From: Chloroflexi bacterium RBG_13_51_52
GTDB lineage: Bacteria; Chloroflexota; Dehalococcoidia; Dehalococcoidales; RBG-16-60-22
Assembly: GCA_001796525.1 (NCBI GenBank)
Contig: MGMT01000067.1
Coordinates: 1-12,048, forward strand
Direction of reading: 5' to 3'
Length of the DNA stretch: 12,048 nt
Shown here one piece after another: positions 1 to 7,307 of the stretch (its first letter is position 1; the number at the start of each line of letters is the position of its first letter). The notes beneath the pieces are model-generated. The model was not told where the DNA came from and did no database searches. It was given only the letters and a program-made list of their open reading frames with translations. Position numbers and translations under genes: made by a program.

Positions 1-2
1 CG

Positions 3-803
3 ATACCGAAAATCGTCCTTTCGGTTGAGGGAGGTCATGACCTCGCCCGGGCGATAATGACCACGGATACAGTGACTAAGGAGGCGGCGGTTAAAGCTGA
101 AGGCTTTACAGTAGGGGGGATGCTGAAGGGGGCGGGTATGATTCACCCCAACCTGGCTACCATGCTGTGTTTCCTGACGACCGACGCCGACGTCGATGGT
201 GAGTTTCTCCGCCGGTCATTAAAAAAAGCTGTGGCGGTATCGTTCAACATGATATCCGTCGATGGCGATAACAGCACCAACGATATGGTGCTTGTCATGG
301 CCAACGGGACGGCCGGGGGCAAACCGATTACGAAGGGCAGCCGTAAAGCCGGGACTTTTCAGCAGGCCCTGAACAAGGTCTGTACTTACCTGGCGAGAGA
401 AGCCATCCGCGATGCCGAGGGGGCTACCAAGCTCATTGAAGTAAAGGTCAGCGGGGCGCTAAGTTTGAAAGATGCGCGGCTGGCAGCCAGAACGATAGCC
501 AGCTCCTCGCTGGTGAAAACGGCGGTGCATGGCAGCGACCCCAACTGGGGCAGGGTGCTGGCGGCGGCGGGACGGAGCGGCGCATCGATGGAGGAAGAGA
601 AAATGGAACTGTATATCGGCGATACCTGCGTAGTGAAAGGTGGTACGCCTGTTGCCTTCGATAAAAAAGAGGTTGTGAAACACCTCGATGGCAAAGAGGT
701 TTATATAGCTTTAAATCTGCATCTCGGTAAAGCCGAGGCAACCGCCTGGGGTTGCGACCTCTCTGAAGAATATGTGAAAATCAACGCCGAATATACGACG
801 TAA
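3..803 (+). CDS. argJ: Glutamate N-acetyltransferase / N-acetylglutamate synthase ArgJ, 5'-truncated
   Basis: ArgJ moves the acetyl group from N-acetylornithine to glutamate (cyclic arginine pathway); many members also make acetylglutamate from acetyl-CoA. The reading frame is open from the window edge, giving 266 residues of a family usually about 400 long, so roughly a third is missing upstream. Visible signatures are ARAIMTTDT just before nt 63, and the self-cleavage region KGAGMIHPNLATML, where the precursor is cut between Ala and Thr; that Thr (codon 159-161) becomes the N-terminal nucleophile of the beta chain. The segment SDPNWGRVLAAAGRSG and the C-terminal EEYVKINAEYTT are also typical. 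The ATG at 57 is internal, not the start. It is followed 18 nt later by argB, so the two are probably co-transcribed. Whether this copy is mono- or bifunctional cannot be read from the sequence. Confidence 0.96.
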   Translation: MPKIVLSVEGGHDLARAIMTTDTVTKEAAVKAEGFTVGGMLKGAGMIHPNLATMLCFLTTDADVDGEFLRRSLKKAVAVSFNMISVDGDNSTNDMVLVMANGTAGGKPITKGSRKAGTFQQALNKVCTYLAREAIRDAEGATKLIEVKVSGALSLKDARLAARTIASSSLVKTAVHGSDPNWGRVLAAAGRSGASMEEEKMELYIGDTCVVKGGTPVAFDKKEVVKHLDGKEVYIALNLHLGKAEATAWGCDLSEEYVKINAEYTT

Positions 804-821
804 CATAAAGGGTAAAATTAA

Positions 822-1619
822 ATGAAGAACATCACGGTAATAAAAATAGGCGGGTCTACCTTCAGCAGCCGCGATACCACTATCGAGGATATTGTTTCTC
901 TGCAAAAAAAGGACAAGCCTCTGGTGGTGGTGCACGGCGGAGGCAGCACCGTTACTGGCTGGCTTAATCGCCAGGGTATCACTACCAAATTCGTGCGGGG
1001 CGAGCGCGTTACCGACTTGCCGTCGCTGGAGGTGGTGACGGCGGTACTGGCGGGGCTGGTCAACAAAGAAATCACGGCGGCGGTTAATATCCGCGGCGGA
1101 CGGGCGGTCGGTATCAGCGGCGTCGACGGCTCGCTAATCGAGAGCCGGATGAAAGATAAAGACATGGGCTATGTGGGACTGGTGGAAAAAGTGAACCCGG
1201 CCATCCTGGAAGTGTTGCTGAAAGACGGCTTCGTTCCCGTGGTCTCGCCGGTCAGCCTGTATTCGCTGGATAGACCCGTTGGCGCCCCGGGAATTATGAA
1301 TGTCAACGGCGACCCCATCGCCGGGGAACTCGTTGCTGCATTAGGAGCGAAAAGACTGATTTTCCTGACCGATGTCGAGGGCATCAAAGACAAATCGGGG
1401 AATATAATATCGCAATTAGCAAAAAAAGAAGCGGAAGCCATGATAGCCTCGGGGGTTATCGACGGTGGGATGATTCCCAAGGTGAACGCCTGTATTAAGG
1501 CTTTAAATGCTGGCGCGATTACCCGTATAATTGACGGAAGAAAACCGCATGCCTTGCTCAAAGAGGTTGAAAACGGCGATGGCGGTACGACGATAATTAA
1601 ATTAAAAAGGGGTGTCTAA
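822..1619 (+). CDS. argB: Acetylglutamate kinase ArgB, short form without N-terminal regulatory helix
   Basis: ArgB phosphorylates N-acetylglutamate with ATP, the second step of ornithine synthesis (amino acid kinase family, cytosolic). The 265-residue product starts directly with the first beta strand, VIKIGGS (Lys8). It has the glycine loop VVVHGGGS (36-42), the substrate-binding Arg60 in RGERVTD, NVNGDPIAGEL (160-170) with Asn162 and Asp164, FLTDVEGI (181-188), and Lys220 in GGMIPKVN. The ATG is preceded by AAAGGG, and an in-frame TAA at 819-821 touches the start codon, so no longer N-terminus is possible. Arginine-inhibited acetylglutamate kinases carry an extra N-terminal helix of about 20-25 residues, which is absent here. 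The C-terminus (PHALLKE...GGTTI) resembles the sensitive type more, and ends in IKLKRGV, whose last codons run into the downstream hairpin repeat. Confidence 0.96.
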   Translation: MKNITVIKIGGSTFSSRDTTIEDIVSLQKKDKPLVVVHGGGSTVTGWLNRQGITTKFVRGERVTDLPSLEVVTAVLAGLVNKEITAAVNIRGGRAVGISGVDGSLIESRMKDKDMGYVGLVEKVNPAILEVLLKDGFVPVVSPVSLYSLDRPVGAPGIMNVNGDPIAGELVAALGAKRLIFLTDVEGIKDKSGNIISQLAKKEAEAMIASGVIDGGMIPKVNACIKALNAGAITRIIDGRKPHALLKEVENGDGGTTIIKLKRGV

Positions 1620-1638
1620 GAGGGGCGAAGCCCCTCTT
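1618..1638. repeat. GC-rich perfect hairpin at the argB stop codon
   Basis: AAGAGGGGC (1618-1626), loop GAA, GCCCCTCTT (1630-1638): nine perfect pairs with a 3-nt loop. The last two bases of the argB TAA form part of the left arm. No T-run follows on either strand, so it is a poor intrinsic terminator. Its core (GGGGC-GNA-GCCCC, then an AT-rich stretch, then TTCCCCC) recurs at 11954-11990, which points to a dispersed intergenic repeat; it could still act as a 3' stabilising or attenuating hairpin between argB and argD. Confidence 0.75.
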
Positions 1639-1649
1639 CTAAAAACCTT

Positions 1650-1674
1650 CCCCCTCGCCTGTAAGGAGAGGGGG
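1650..1674. repeat. Second GC-rich hairpin in the argB-argD gap
   Basis: CCCCCTCGCCT (1650-1660), loop GTA, AGGAGAGGGGG (1664-1674): eleven positions with one mismatch (G1657 opposite A1667). It lies 11 nt after the first hairpin and is followed by the G-rich ACACAGGGGGTGAGGT. The two hairpins together occupy the first half of the 134-nt gap. No coding potential was seen. I infer that it is part of a repeated non-coding element, not a gene-specific regulator. Confidence 0.65.
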
Positions 1675-1740
1675 ACACAGGGGGTGAGGTGACCTTACTA
1701 TACGGAAATAACTCATCAGAGAGCCGTAAGAGAGTGGTTT

Positions 1741-1746
1741 GGAGAG
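1741..1746 (+). promoter_or_regulatory. Ribosome binding site that fixes the argD start
   Basis: GGAGAG lies 7 nt before ATG 1754. The upstream in-frame TTG at 1739 overlaps this motif and has no comparable site of its own, so translation most likely begins at 1754. Confidence 0.7.
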
Positions 1747-1753
1747 TGAAAAA

Positions 1754-2941
1754 ATGACCGACTGGCAGGAACTGGATAAACAATATTATATGCAGACTAT
1801 CGTACGCGTGCCGGTGACGCTGGTCAGGGGTAAAGGCGCTCGTGTCTGGGATGAAAAAGGTAAAAAATACCTCGACTTCGTTGGCGGTCTGGCGGTCAAT
1901 TGCCTGGGGCACTGTCATCCGGTGGTGACCGGGGCCGTTAAGAAACAGGCAGATACTTTAATGCAGACATCGCTCTGGTATTATACCGTGCCCATGCTGC
2001 AGCTGGCTGAATTGCTGGTGAAAAACAGTTGCCTGGATAGAGTTTTTATCGGCAACAGCGGACTGGAAGCCAATGAAGGTGCCGTAAAACTTGCGCGACG
2101 TTACGGCAAGCTTAAATTGAACGGGGCTTACGAGGTTATCACCACCATGGCATCATTTCACGGACGCTCCCTGGCCTTGACTGCGGCTTCCGGACAGCCG
2201 AAGATGCATGAACCTTTTACCCCTTTGCCGGTTGGCTTTATCAACGTTGCCAATAATGATATTGCAGCGATAAAAGCAGCCACTACCGATAAGACCTGCG
2301 CGGTCATGCTGGAGCCGATACAGGCGGAGGGGGGTGTCAACCTTCCCGTTGAGGGATTCCTGAAAGAAGTGCGGGAATGGTGTGATAGTAAAGGCATTTT
2401 GCTTATCCTGGATGAAGTGCAGACCGGCATTGGCCGCCTGGGGACGCTGTTCGGTTATATGCAGTATGGCATCGAGCCGGATATTATGACGCTGGCTAAA
2501 GGGCTGGGCGGTGGTATGCCCATCGGGGCGCTCCTGGCTAAGGAAAAAGCTGCCGTATTTACCCTGGGCGACCATAATTCTACCTTTGGGGGCAATCCGG
2601 TTACCTGCGCTGCGGCTTATGCCACGCTGAAATATGTTATCGATAATAACATCCCCGGCAATGCCAAAAAAGTCGGTGAATATTTCATGGGGAAGCTGCT
2701 TGATTTAAAGAAAAAATATCCGTTTATAACCGACGTTCGCGGGCGGGGCTTGCTCATAGCTGTTCAATTTAACAGTGAAATTGCGCAGCAGGTAGTCCTG
2801 GACTGTCTTGATAAAGGCTTGCTGGTGAACAAGCTCATGCCGAATGCCATACGCTTCATCCCGCCTCTGATTATCGGCAATCAAGAAGTCGATGAGGCTG
2901 TCGGCATACTGGATGGAGTACTTGCTGGAATTTCGAGATAG
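1754..2941 (+). CDS. argD: Acetylornithine aminotransferase ArgD
   Basis: This PLP-dependent class III aminotransferase converts N-acetylglutamate semialdehyde plus glutamate to N-acetylornithine; family members may also act on succinyl-diaminopimelate. From ATG 1754 the product is 395 residues, a normal length. Signatures in order (ATG 1754 numbering): KYLDFVGGLAVNCLGHCHP; FIGNSGLEANEGAVKLAR (phosphate-binding region, with GLE where GAE is usual); SFHGRS; EPIQAEGGV; LILDEVQTGIGR with Asp220; and TLAKGLGGGMPIGA with the Schiff-base Lys249; then NSTFGGNPVTCAAA and the C-terminal VRGRGLLIAVQF. It is separated from argB by the hairpin-containing gap, so it could have its own promoter, but I could not identify a convincing one. 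Its TAG stop is in the same frame as the next gene. Confidence 0.95.
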   Translation: MTDWQELDKQYYMQTIVRVPVTLVRGKGARVWDEKGKKYLDFVGGLAVNCLGHCHPVVTGAVKKQADTLMQTSLWYYTVPMLQLAELLVKNSCLDRVFIGNSGLEANEGAVKLARRYGKLKLNGAYEVITTMASFHGRSLALTAASGQPKMHEPFTPLPVGFINVANNDIAAIKAATTDKTCAVMLEPIQAEGGVNLPVEGFLKEVREWCDSKGILLILDEVQTGIGRLGTLFGYMQYGIEPDIMTLAKGLGGGMPIGALLAKEKAAVFTLGDHNSTFGGNPVTCAAAYATLKYVIDNNIPGNAKKVGEYFMGKLLDLKKKYPFITDVRGRGLLIAVQFNSEIAQQVVLDCLDKGLLVNKLMPNAIRFIPPLIIGNQEVDEAVGILDGVLAGISR

Positions 2942-2962
2942 ATATTTGTTAGAATTATTTCC

Positions 2963-3886
2963 GTGGATATAAATTTTAAGAAACTCGGTAAGCTGTGCGG
3001 TCCGGGGTCAATCGTAGCGGCCGTTGTGCTGGTCTTCATATGCCTGGTGCTTATTCTCTATAGTTCAGAGGTCGGGCTGGCCAGCGAAATCGGAATTCGC
3101 GAACCCGTTTTTACCAACGTTGATTTTTCGTCAGTGCCGCAATCGGTAGTTGACGACGCCGAGAGAATGGCGGATGAACTGGTCGGCAGTAGTGGGGAAA
3201 GACATCAGGAAGTGGTTAACCAGCTTCTCGGCTCGTTTATCGCCGCCAGAAACGCGGATATTGTGATATTCTTTAATTCGGGGGGAATGGGGTGGAACTA
3301 TGTCAGGGATACGCCCGGGTGGGAAAGCATTCTCAACGGCATTACCGATGAGCTTAAAGCGCTGGGATATCGGCCGCTTATATTGAATTACAGCCGCACC
3401 GGCAAAGGGCTCTGGAACAGCATCAAGGAAATTATCGAAGCTTCTACCCGCTACACGAAAAAGGTCAAGGGTATGGAAAAACATGTAGAATTTATTGTCG
3501 ACCACCTGCCGGAACTGAAAGTAATTATCGCCGGTGAAAGCACGGGTACGGTCATCACCGAGGAATCTATGAATTATTTCAGAGACCGCCCTAATGTTTA
3601 CAGCATACAGACGGGCAACCCTTTCTGGTATAAGACAGAGGGTCAGGAAAGAACGCTAAGGATAAATAACAACGGGACCTGTGAAGATGCCTTCAGCCAC
3701 GGTAACGTGCCTGGTATGATGTGGGCTACTTTCAAGCACTGGATAGGACTGTCATCGCCGGATGAGCATCCGGGGGATATATTAAAATGGCTAAGGGCGC
3801 CCGGCCATCATTATTCATGGCAGTACACCGGCATCAGTTCGGAAATAATCAAGTTCCTGGAAGATAATTTCCCTGAGAAAAATTGA
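2963..3886 (+). CDS. Membrane-anchored alpha/beta-hydrolase-like protein of unknown function
   Basis: I do not recognise a named family. The 307-residue product has a short basic N-terminus (FKKLGK) and a hydrophobic segment at about 16-35, so it is a signal anchor or, if cut near VGLA-SE (about 40), a secreted protein. The rest looks like an alpha/beta hydrolase: strand plus glycine turn DIVIFFNSGGMGWN (99-112), a possible oxyanion region; strand PLILNYSR (138-145); and strand plus nucleophile elbow KVIIAGESTGTV (186-197), with GESTG giving Ser193. A late His pair (APGHHYSW, His282/283) fits the catalytic His; the acid is uncertain (Asp242 or Asp267 are candidates). Start is GTG 2963, 21 nt after argD, with no clear ribosome site, suggesting coupled translation. 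The catalytic reading is inference from motifs. Its place between argD and argG implies co-expression, but an extracytoplasmic enzyme is unlikely to catalyse a biosynthetic step. Confidence 0.7.
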   Translation: MDINFKKLGKLCGPGSIVAAVVLVFICLVLILYSSEVGLASEIGIREPVFTNVDFSSVPQSVVDDAERMADELVGSSGERHQEVVNQLLGSFIAARNADIVIFFNSGGMGWNYVRDTPGWESILNGITDELKALGYRPLILNYSRTGKGLWNSIKEIIEASTRYTKKVKGMEKHVEFIVDHLPELKVIIAGESTGTVITEESMNYFRDRPNVYSIQTGNPFWYKTEGQERTLRINNNGTCEDAFSHGNVPGMMWATFKHWIGLSSPDEHPGDILKWLRAPGHHYSWQYTGISSEIIKFLEDNFPEKN

Positions 3887-3913
3887 CCATCGGTTGATAG
3901 AGGGAGGATTGGT

Positions 3914-5161
3914 GTGAAGGAAAAAATAGTACTGGCATACAGCGGAGGGGTGGATACCTCGGTAGCCATAAAATGGCTGCAGGAAAAACATAACGTAGAT
4001 GTCATCGCCGTCACCATAGATGTCGGCAATGAAAAAGACTTTAAAGCCGTGCGGCAGAAAGCCTTGAAATTAGGCGCTATCAAAGCGCTGGTATTGGATG
4101 GCAAAGAGCTTTTCGTTAAATACTTTCTCTTTCCGGCTTTGCAGGCGAATGCCCTTTACGAGGGCCAGTACCCGCTGGCGACGGCGCTGTCACGGCCGCT
4201 TATGGCTAAACTGCTGGTGGATACGGCGTTGGCGGAAGGAGCGACAGCGATAGCGCACGGCTGCACGGGCAAGGGCAACGACCAGGTGCGCTTCGAGGTC
4301 GGCATTAATGCCCTGGCGCCAAAGATGAAAATCCTCGCCCCGGCCCGCGAGTGGGGTATGACGCGGGATGAGACTATCAAATACGCTCAAAAAAATGAAA
4401 TACCGATACCCGTCACGAAAAAGAGCCCCTACTCTATCGATGAAAACCTGTGGGGCAAGAGTATTGAATGCGGCGTGCTGGAAGACCCCTGGACCGAACC
4501 CCCCGCCGATGTCTACACCTGGACGAAAAGTCCGGATGAAGCCCCCGCCAAGCCGCAGTACCTGGAAATCGGATTCGAGAAGGGTATTCCGGTATCTCTT
4601 GACGGCAAGGAGATGGGGGGGATAGACCTGATTCAGAAGATGAATGAAATAGCCGGTCGTCACGGCATCGGCAGAATAGACCATATCGAGAACCGGGTGG
4701 TGGGCATAAAATCACGCGAGATTTACGAAGCGCCGGCGGCGGTCGTCCTGATACAGGCGCACCAGGCGCTGGAAGCCATGACCATGTCCAAAGACCAGCT
4801 GCGCTTTAAACAGAAAGTAGCTGTAGAATGCGCCGACCTTATTTATAACGGGCTGTGGTTCAGCCAGCTTAACCGCGACCTTTCTGCTTATATCTTAAGC
4901 TCGCAACGCTATGTATCCGGCACGATAAGAGTCAAGCTCTTCAAGGGACATGCCACCGTGGTCGGGCGCAAATCACCCTGGTCGCTTTACAATTTGAGTC
5001 TGGCGACCTATGATAAAGGGGATGAGTTCAACCAGAAAGCCGCGGAGGGCTTTATCTACCTCTGGGGCTTGCCGGTGAAGACACAAGCACAAATACAACT
5101 ACTGGGGGACAAGGAAGGTCCTTTAAGCATCGTTGGGTATGATGATGCCGGGGATAAATGA
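3914..5161 (+). CDS. argG: Argininosuccinate synthase ArgG
   Basis: ArgG condenses citrulline and aspartate with ATP hydrolysis to AMP and PPi, giving argininosuccinate. The 415-residue product opens with the N-type ATP pyrophosphatase loop LAYSGGVDTS (7-16). It continues with PLATALSRPLMAKLLV, the aspartate/citrulline-site region HGCTGKGNDQVRFE, EWGMTRDETIKYA, and YSIDENLWGKSIECGVLEDPW, all typical of the family; the length is close to the usual 400. The start is GTG 3914, 6 nt after a good AGGGAGG (3901-3907). It is followed by argH after 3 nt (stop TGA 5159-5161, next ATG 5165), a classic coupled pair. Confidence 0.97.
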   Translation: MKEKIVLAYSGGVDTSVAIKWLQEKHNVDVIAVTIDVGNEKDFKAVRQKALKLGAIKALVLDGKELFVKYFLFPALQANALYEGQYPLATALSRPLMAKLLVDTALAEGATAIAHGCTGKGNDQVRFEVGINALAPKMKILAPAREWGMTRDETIKYAQKNEIPIPVTKKSPYSIDENLWGKSIECGVLEDPWTEPPADVYTWTKSPDEAPAKPQYLEIGFEKGIPVSLDGKEMGGIDLIQKMNEIAGRHGIGRIDHIENRVVGIKSREIYEAPAAVVLIQAHQALEAMTMSKDQLRFKQKVAVECADLIYNGLWFSQLNRDLSAYILSSQRYVSGTIRVKLFKGHATVVGRKSPWSLYNLSLATYDKGDEFNQKAAEGFIYLWGLPVKTQAQIQLLGDKEGPLSIVGYDDAGDK

Positions 5162-5164
5162 TAG

Positions 5165-6535
5165 ATGAGTAATATCAGGGGACGTTTCAGCAAGCCGGCG
5201 GACAAACTGGCGGCGCAATATACCGCCTCGTTGCCTTTCGACCGGCGACTTTATCGGCAGGATATCGTCGGCAGCATCGCTCACGTTAAAATGCTGGCTA
5301 AACAGGATATTATCACCCAAGACGAAGCTCAAGCCATCATCGGCGGACTGGAAGCTATCCGCGGCGAGATAGAAAAGGGCAAATTCAAGTTCGCGTCGGA
5401 GCAGGAAGATATCCACATGGCGATTGAATCACGCCTGATTGAGAAGGTCGGGGAGGTGGGGCGTAAACTCCACACCGCCCGCTCCCGCAACGACCAGGTG
5501 GCGCTGGACATGCGGCTTTTTATGAAAGAGGCGATTTCCGATACCTTTACCGGCATACGCGGTCTTCAGAAAGCCCTGCTTGACCTTGCCGAAGCTAATA
5601 AAGGCGTCGTCATGCCCGGCTATACGCATTTGCAGGTAGCCCAGCCGATATTGCTGGCACACCATCTTTTAGCCTATTTCGAGATGTTGCAGCGGGATTA
5701 TGAGCGTTTTAGTGATTGTCTCAAGAGAGTCTTTGTAATGCCGCTTGGCAGCGGAGCTCTGGCGGGCGTCGCCTATGAAGTTGATAGAGAGTTCCTGGCA
5801 AAGGAGTTGGGTTTCAGTCGGGTAAGTCAAAACAGCCTCGACGTTGTTGCCGACCGCGATTTTATACTGGAATATGAAGCCGCCGCTAGCATCTGCATGA
5901 TGCATCTTTCGCGTCTGGCGGAGGAAATTGTGCTCTGGTCGTCGGCGGAGTTCGGCTTTATCGAGCTTGATGATGCCTATGCCACCGGCAGCAGCATTAT
6001 GCCGCAGAAAAAGAACCCGGATGTGGCGGAACTTGCCCGCGGCAAGACAGGCAGGGTCTATGGCAACCTTATGGCTCTACTGACCACGATGAAGGGACTG
6101 CCCCTCGCTTATAACCGCGATATGCAGGAAGACAAGGAGGGATTGTTCGATACGGTGGACACCCTCGAATCGACGCTGGCGGTGTTTGCCGGTATGATTA
6201 AGACCGTCAAGGTCAATGGGGATAATGCGCGGATAGCTTTAGAACGGGGCTATGTCCTCGCCACGGATGTGGCAGACTACTTGGTGAAAAAAGGCGCGGC
6301 GTTCCGCACTGCCCATGAGATAGTCGGCAAGCTGGTAAACTATGCGGCGGGGAAGGGCAAAACCCTCGCCGGACTTGATATGAAGGAATATAAAAAATTC
6401 TCGACGCTGTTCGGCGCTGATGTCCGTTCGATAACGATTGAGACGTCGTTAGCCGCCAGGGACGTTGTTGGTGGTACGGCCCCCAGACAGGTCAAGAAGG
6501 CGCTGGCCGTGGCGTGGCGTATTATCGGAAAATAG
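5165..6535 (+). CDS. argH: Argininosuccinate lyase ArgH
   Basis: ArgH splits argininosuccinate to arginine and fumarate, the final step; it acts as a cytosolic homotetramer of the fumarase/aspartase superfamily. The 456-residue product has the three superfamily conserved regions: HTARSRNDQ (103-111), PGYTHLQVAQP with His155, and the signature loop GSSIMPQKKNPD, whose serines are codons 276 and 277 (about nt 5990-5995). The N-terminal RGRFSKPAD and the C-terminal GGTAPRQVKKAL also match the family. Only GGGG about 12-16 nt before the ATG resembles a ribosome site, so translation probably depends on ribosomes finishing argG. This looks like the end of the arginine cluster: a 46-nt gap follows with a fresh ribosome site for an unrelated gene and no terminator. 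Confidence 0.97.
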   Translation: MSNIRGRFSKPADKLAAQYTASLPFDRRLYRQDIVGSIAHVKMLAKQDIITQDEAQAIIGGLEAIRGEIEKGKFKFASEQEDIHMAIESRLIEKVGEVGRKLHTARSRNDQVALDMRLFMKEAISDTFTGIRGLQKALLDLAEANKGVVMPGYTHLQVAQPILLAHHLLAYFEMLQRDYERFSDCLKRVFVMPLGSGALAGVAYEVDREFLAKELGFSRVSQNSLDVVADRDFILEYEAAASICMMHLSRLAEEIVLWSSAEFGFIELDDAYATGSSIMPQKKNPDVAELARGKTGRVYGNLMALLTTMKGLPLAYNRDMQEDKEGLFDTVDTLESTLAVFAGMIKTVKVNGDNARIALERGYVLATDVADYLVKKGAAFRTAHEIVGKLVNYAAGKGKTLAGLDMKEYKKFSTLFGADVRSITIETSLAARDVVGGTAPRQVKKALAVAWRIIGK

Positions 6536-6581
6536 TACGCTATTTTTAAGGAGAAAAACCTGATAGTATTGGAGTGAGAAT

Positions 6582-7307
6582 ATGGGCGATTCTATTATCA
6601 TCGAAAACCTGACCAAGTATTATAATGATTTCCTGGCGCTGGATAAACTGTCGCTTAGAGTGCCGGAAGGGGAGAACATAGGTTTGCTCGGGCCCAACGG
6701 CGCCGGCAAGAGCACGACGCTAAAGATATTATGTGCTTTAATCCGCCCTAGCTCCGGCAAAGTTTATATCGATGGTGTCGATGTTGCGGAGCAACCGGAA
6801 AAAGCTCTATTTAGTATCGGTGCCATTATTGAAACACCGGAGTTTTATTCCTTTCTTACGCCTGAAGATAATTTAAGTTATTTTGGCAGGCTCCGCGGGA
6901 TGAAGGGAGAGGTGTTAACGAGGCGGATTAAGGAAGTAATCGCCCTCGTCAAACTGGAGAAATGGAGCAAGGTAAAAATAGAGAAGTTCTCCCGCGGCAT
7001 GAAGCAGCGTCTCGCTCTGGCGCAATCGCTGCTGCACGACCCCCCGATATTAATCCTGGATGAACCGGGACTGGGACTAGACCCTAGGGGGGTAGTAGAG
7101 TTTAGAGAGATAATCGCTGACGTAGGTAAGGAAAAAACAGTTTTCTTTGCCTCGCACCAACTGAACGAAGTCACACTGATATGCAATAAAGTAGCAATTA
7201 TCAACAACGGTCAATTACTTATTTATGATAGCATTACCGCACTGGAGCAAAAATACCAATCGCTAGAGCAGGCTTATCTGCAGCTTACAGGAGGCAACGT
7301 TGAGTGA
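6582..7307 (+). CDS. ABC transporter ATP-binding protein (BcrA/lantibiotic-immunity type)
   Basis: This is the ATPase of a two-gene ABC-2 transporter. The 241-residue product has Walker A GPNGAGKST (37-45, Lys43), signature SRGMKQR (137-143, in place of LSGGQ), Walker B ILILDEP (156-162), D-loop GLGLDP and switch His192 in FFASHQ. At the Q-loop position it reads IGAIIETPEFYSFLT, with Glu84 for Gln, a variant known from LanF-type lantibiotic immunity ATPases and seen in BcrA-like proteins. That family often exports peptide antibiotics, but many members are uncharacterised, so the substrate is unknown. ATG 6582 follows GGAGTGA. It overlaps the permease gene by 8 nt. It may be read through from argH because no terminator is visible in the gap. 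Confidence 0.92.
   Translation: MGDSIIIENLTKYYNDFLALDKLSLRVPEGENIGLLGPNGAGKSTTLKILCALIRPSSGKVYIDGVDVAEQPEKALFSIGAIIETPEFYSFLTPEDNLSYFGRLRGMKGEVLTRRIKEVIALVKLEKWSKVKIEKFSRGMKQRLALAQSLLHDPPILILDEPGLGLDPRGVVEFREIIADVGKEKTVFFASHQLNEVTLICNKVAIINNGQLLIYDSITALEQKYQSLEQAYLQLTGGNVE

Noticed and set aside
1618..1638. Intrinsic terminator after argB
   Set aside because: The hairpin is strong but is not followed by a T-run on either strand, and the arg genes continue in the same direction.
1739..1753. TTG 1739 as an upstream start for argD
   Set aside because: It overlaps the GGAGAG that serves ATG 1754 and has no ribosome site of its own; the five added residues are not family-like.
2153..2575. 140-codon minus-strand open frame inside argD
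   Set aside because: It lies wholly antisense to a well-supported gene and shows no recognisable motif; the same holds for the other antisense frames over arg, fakA and degV genes.
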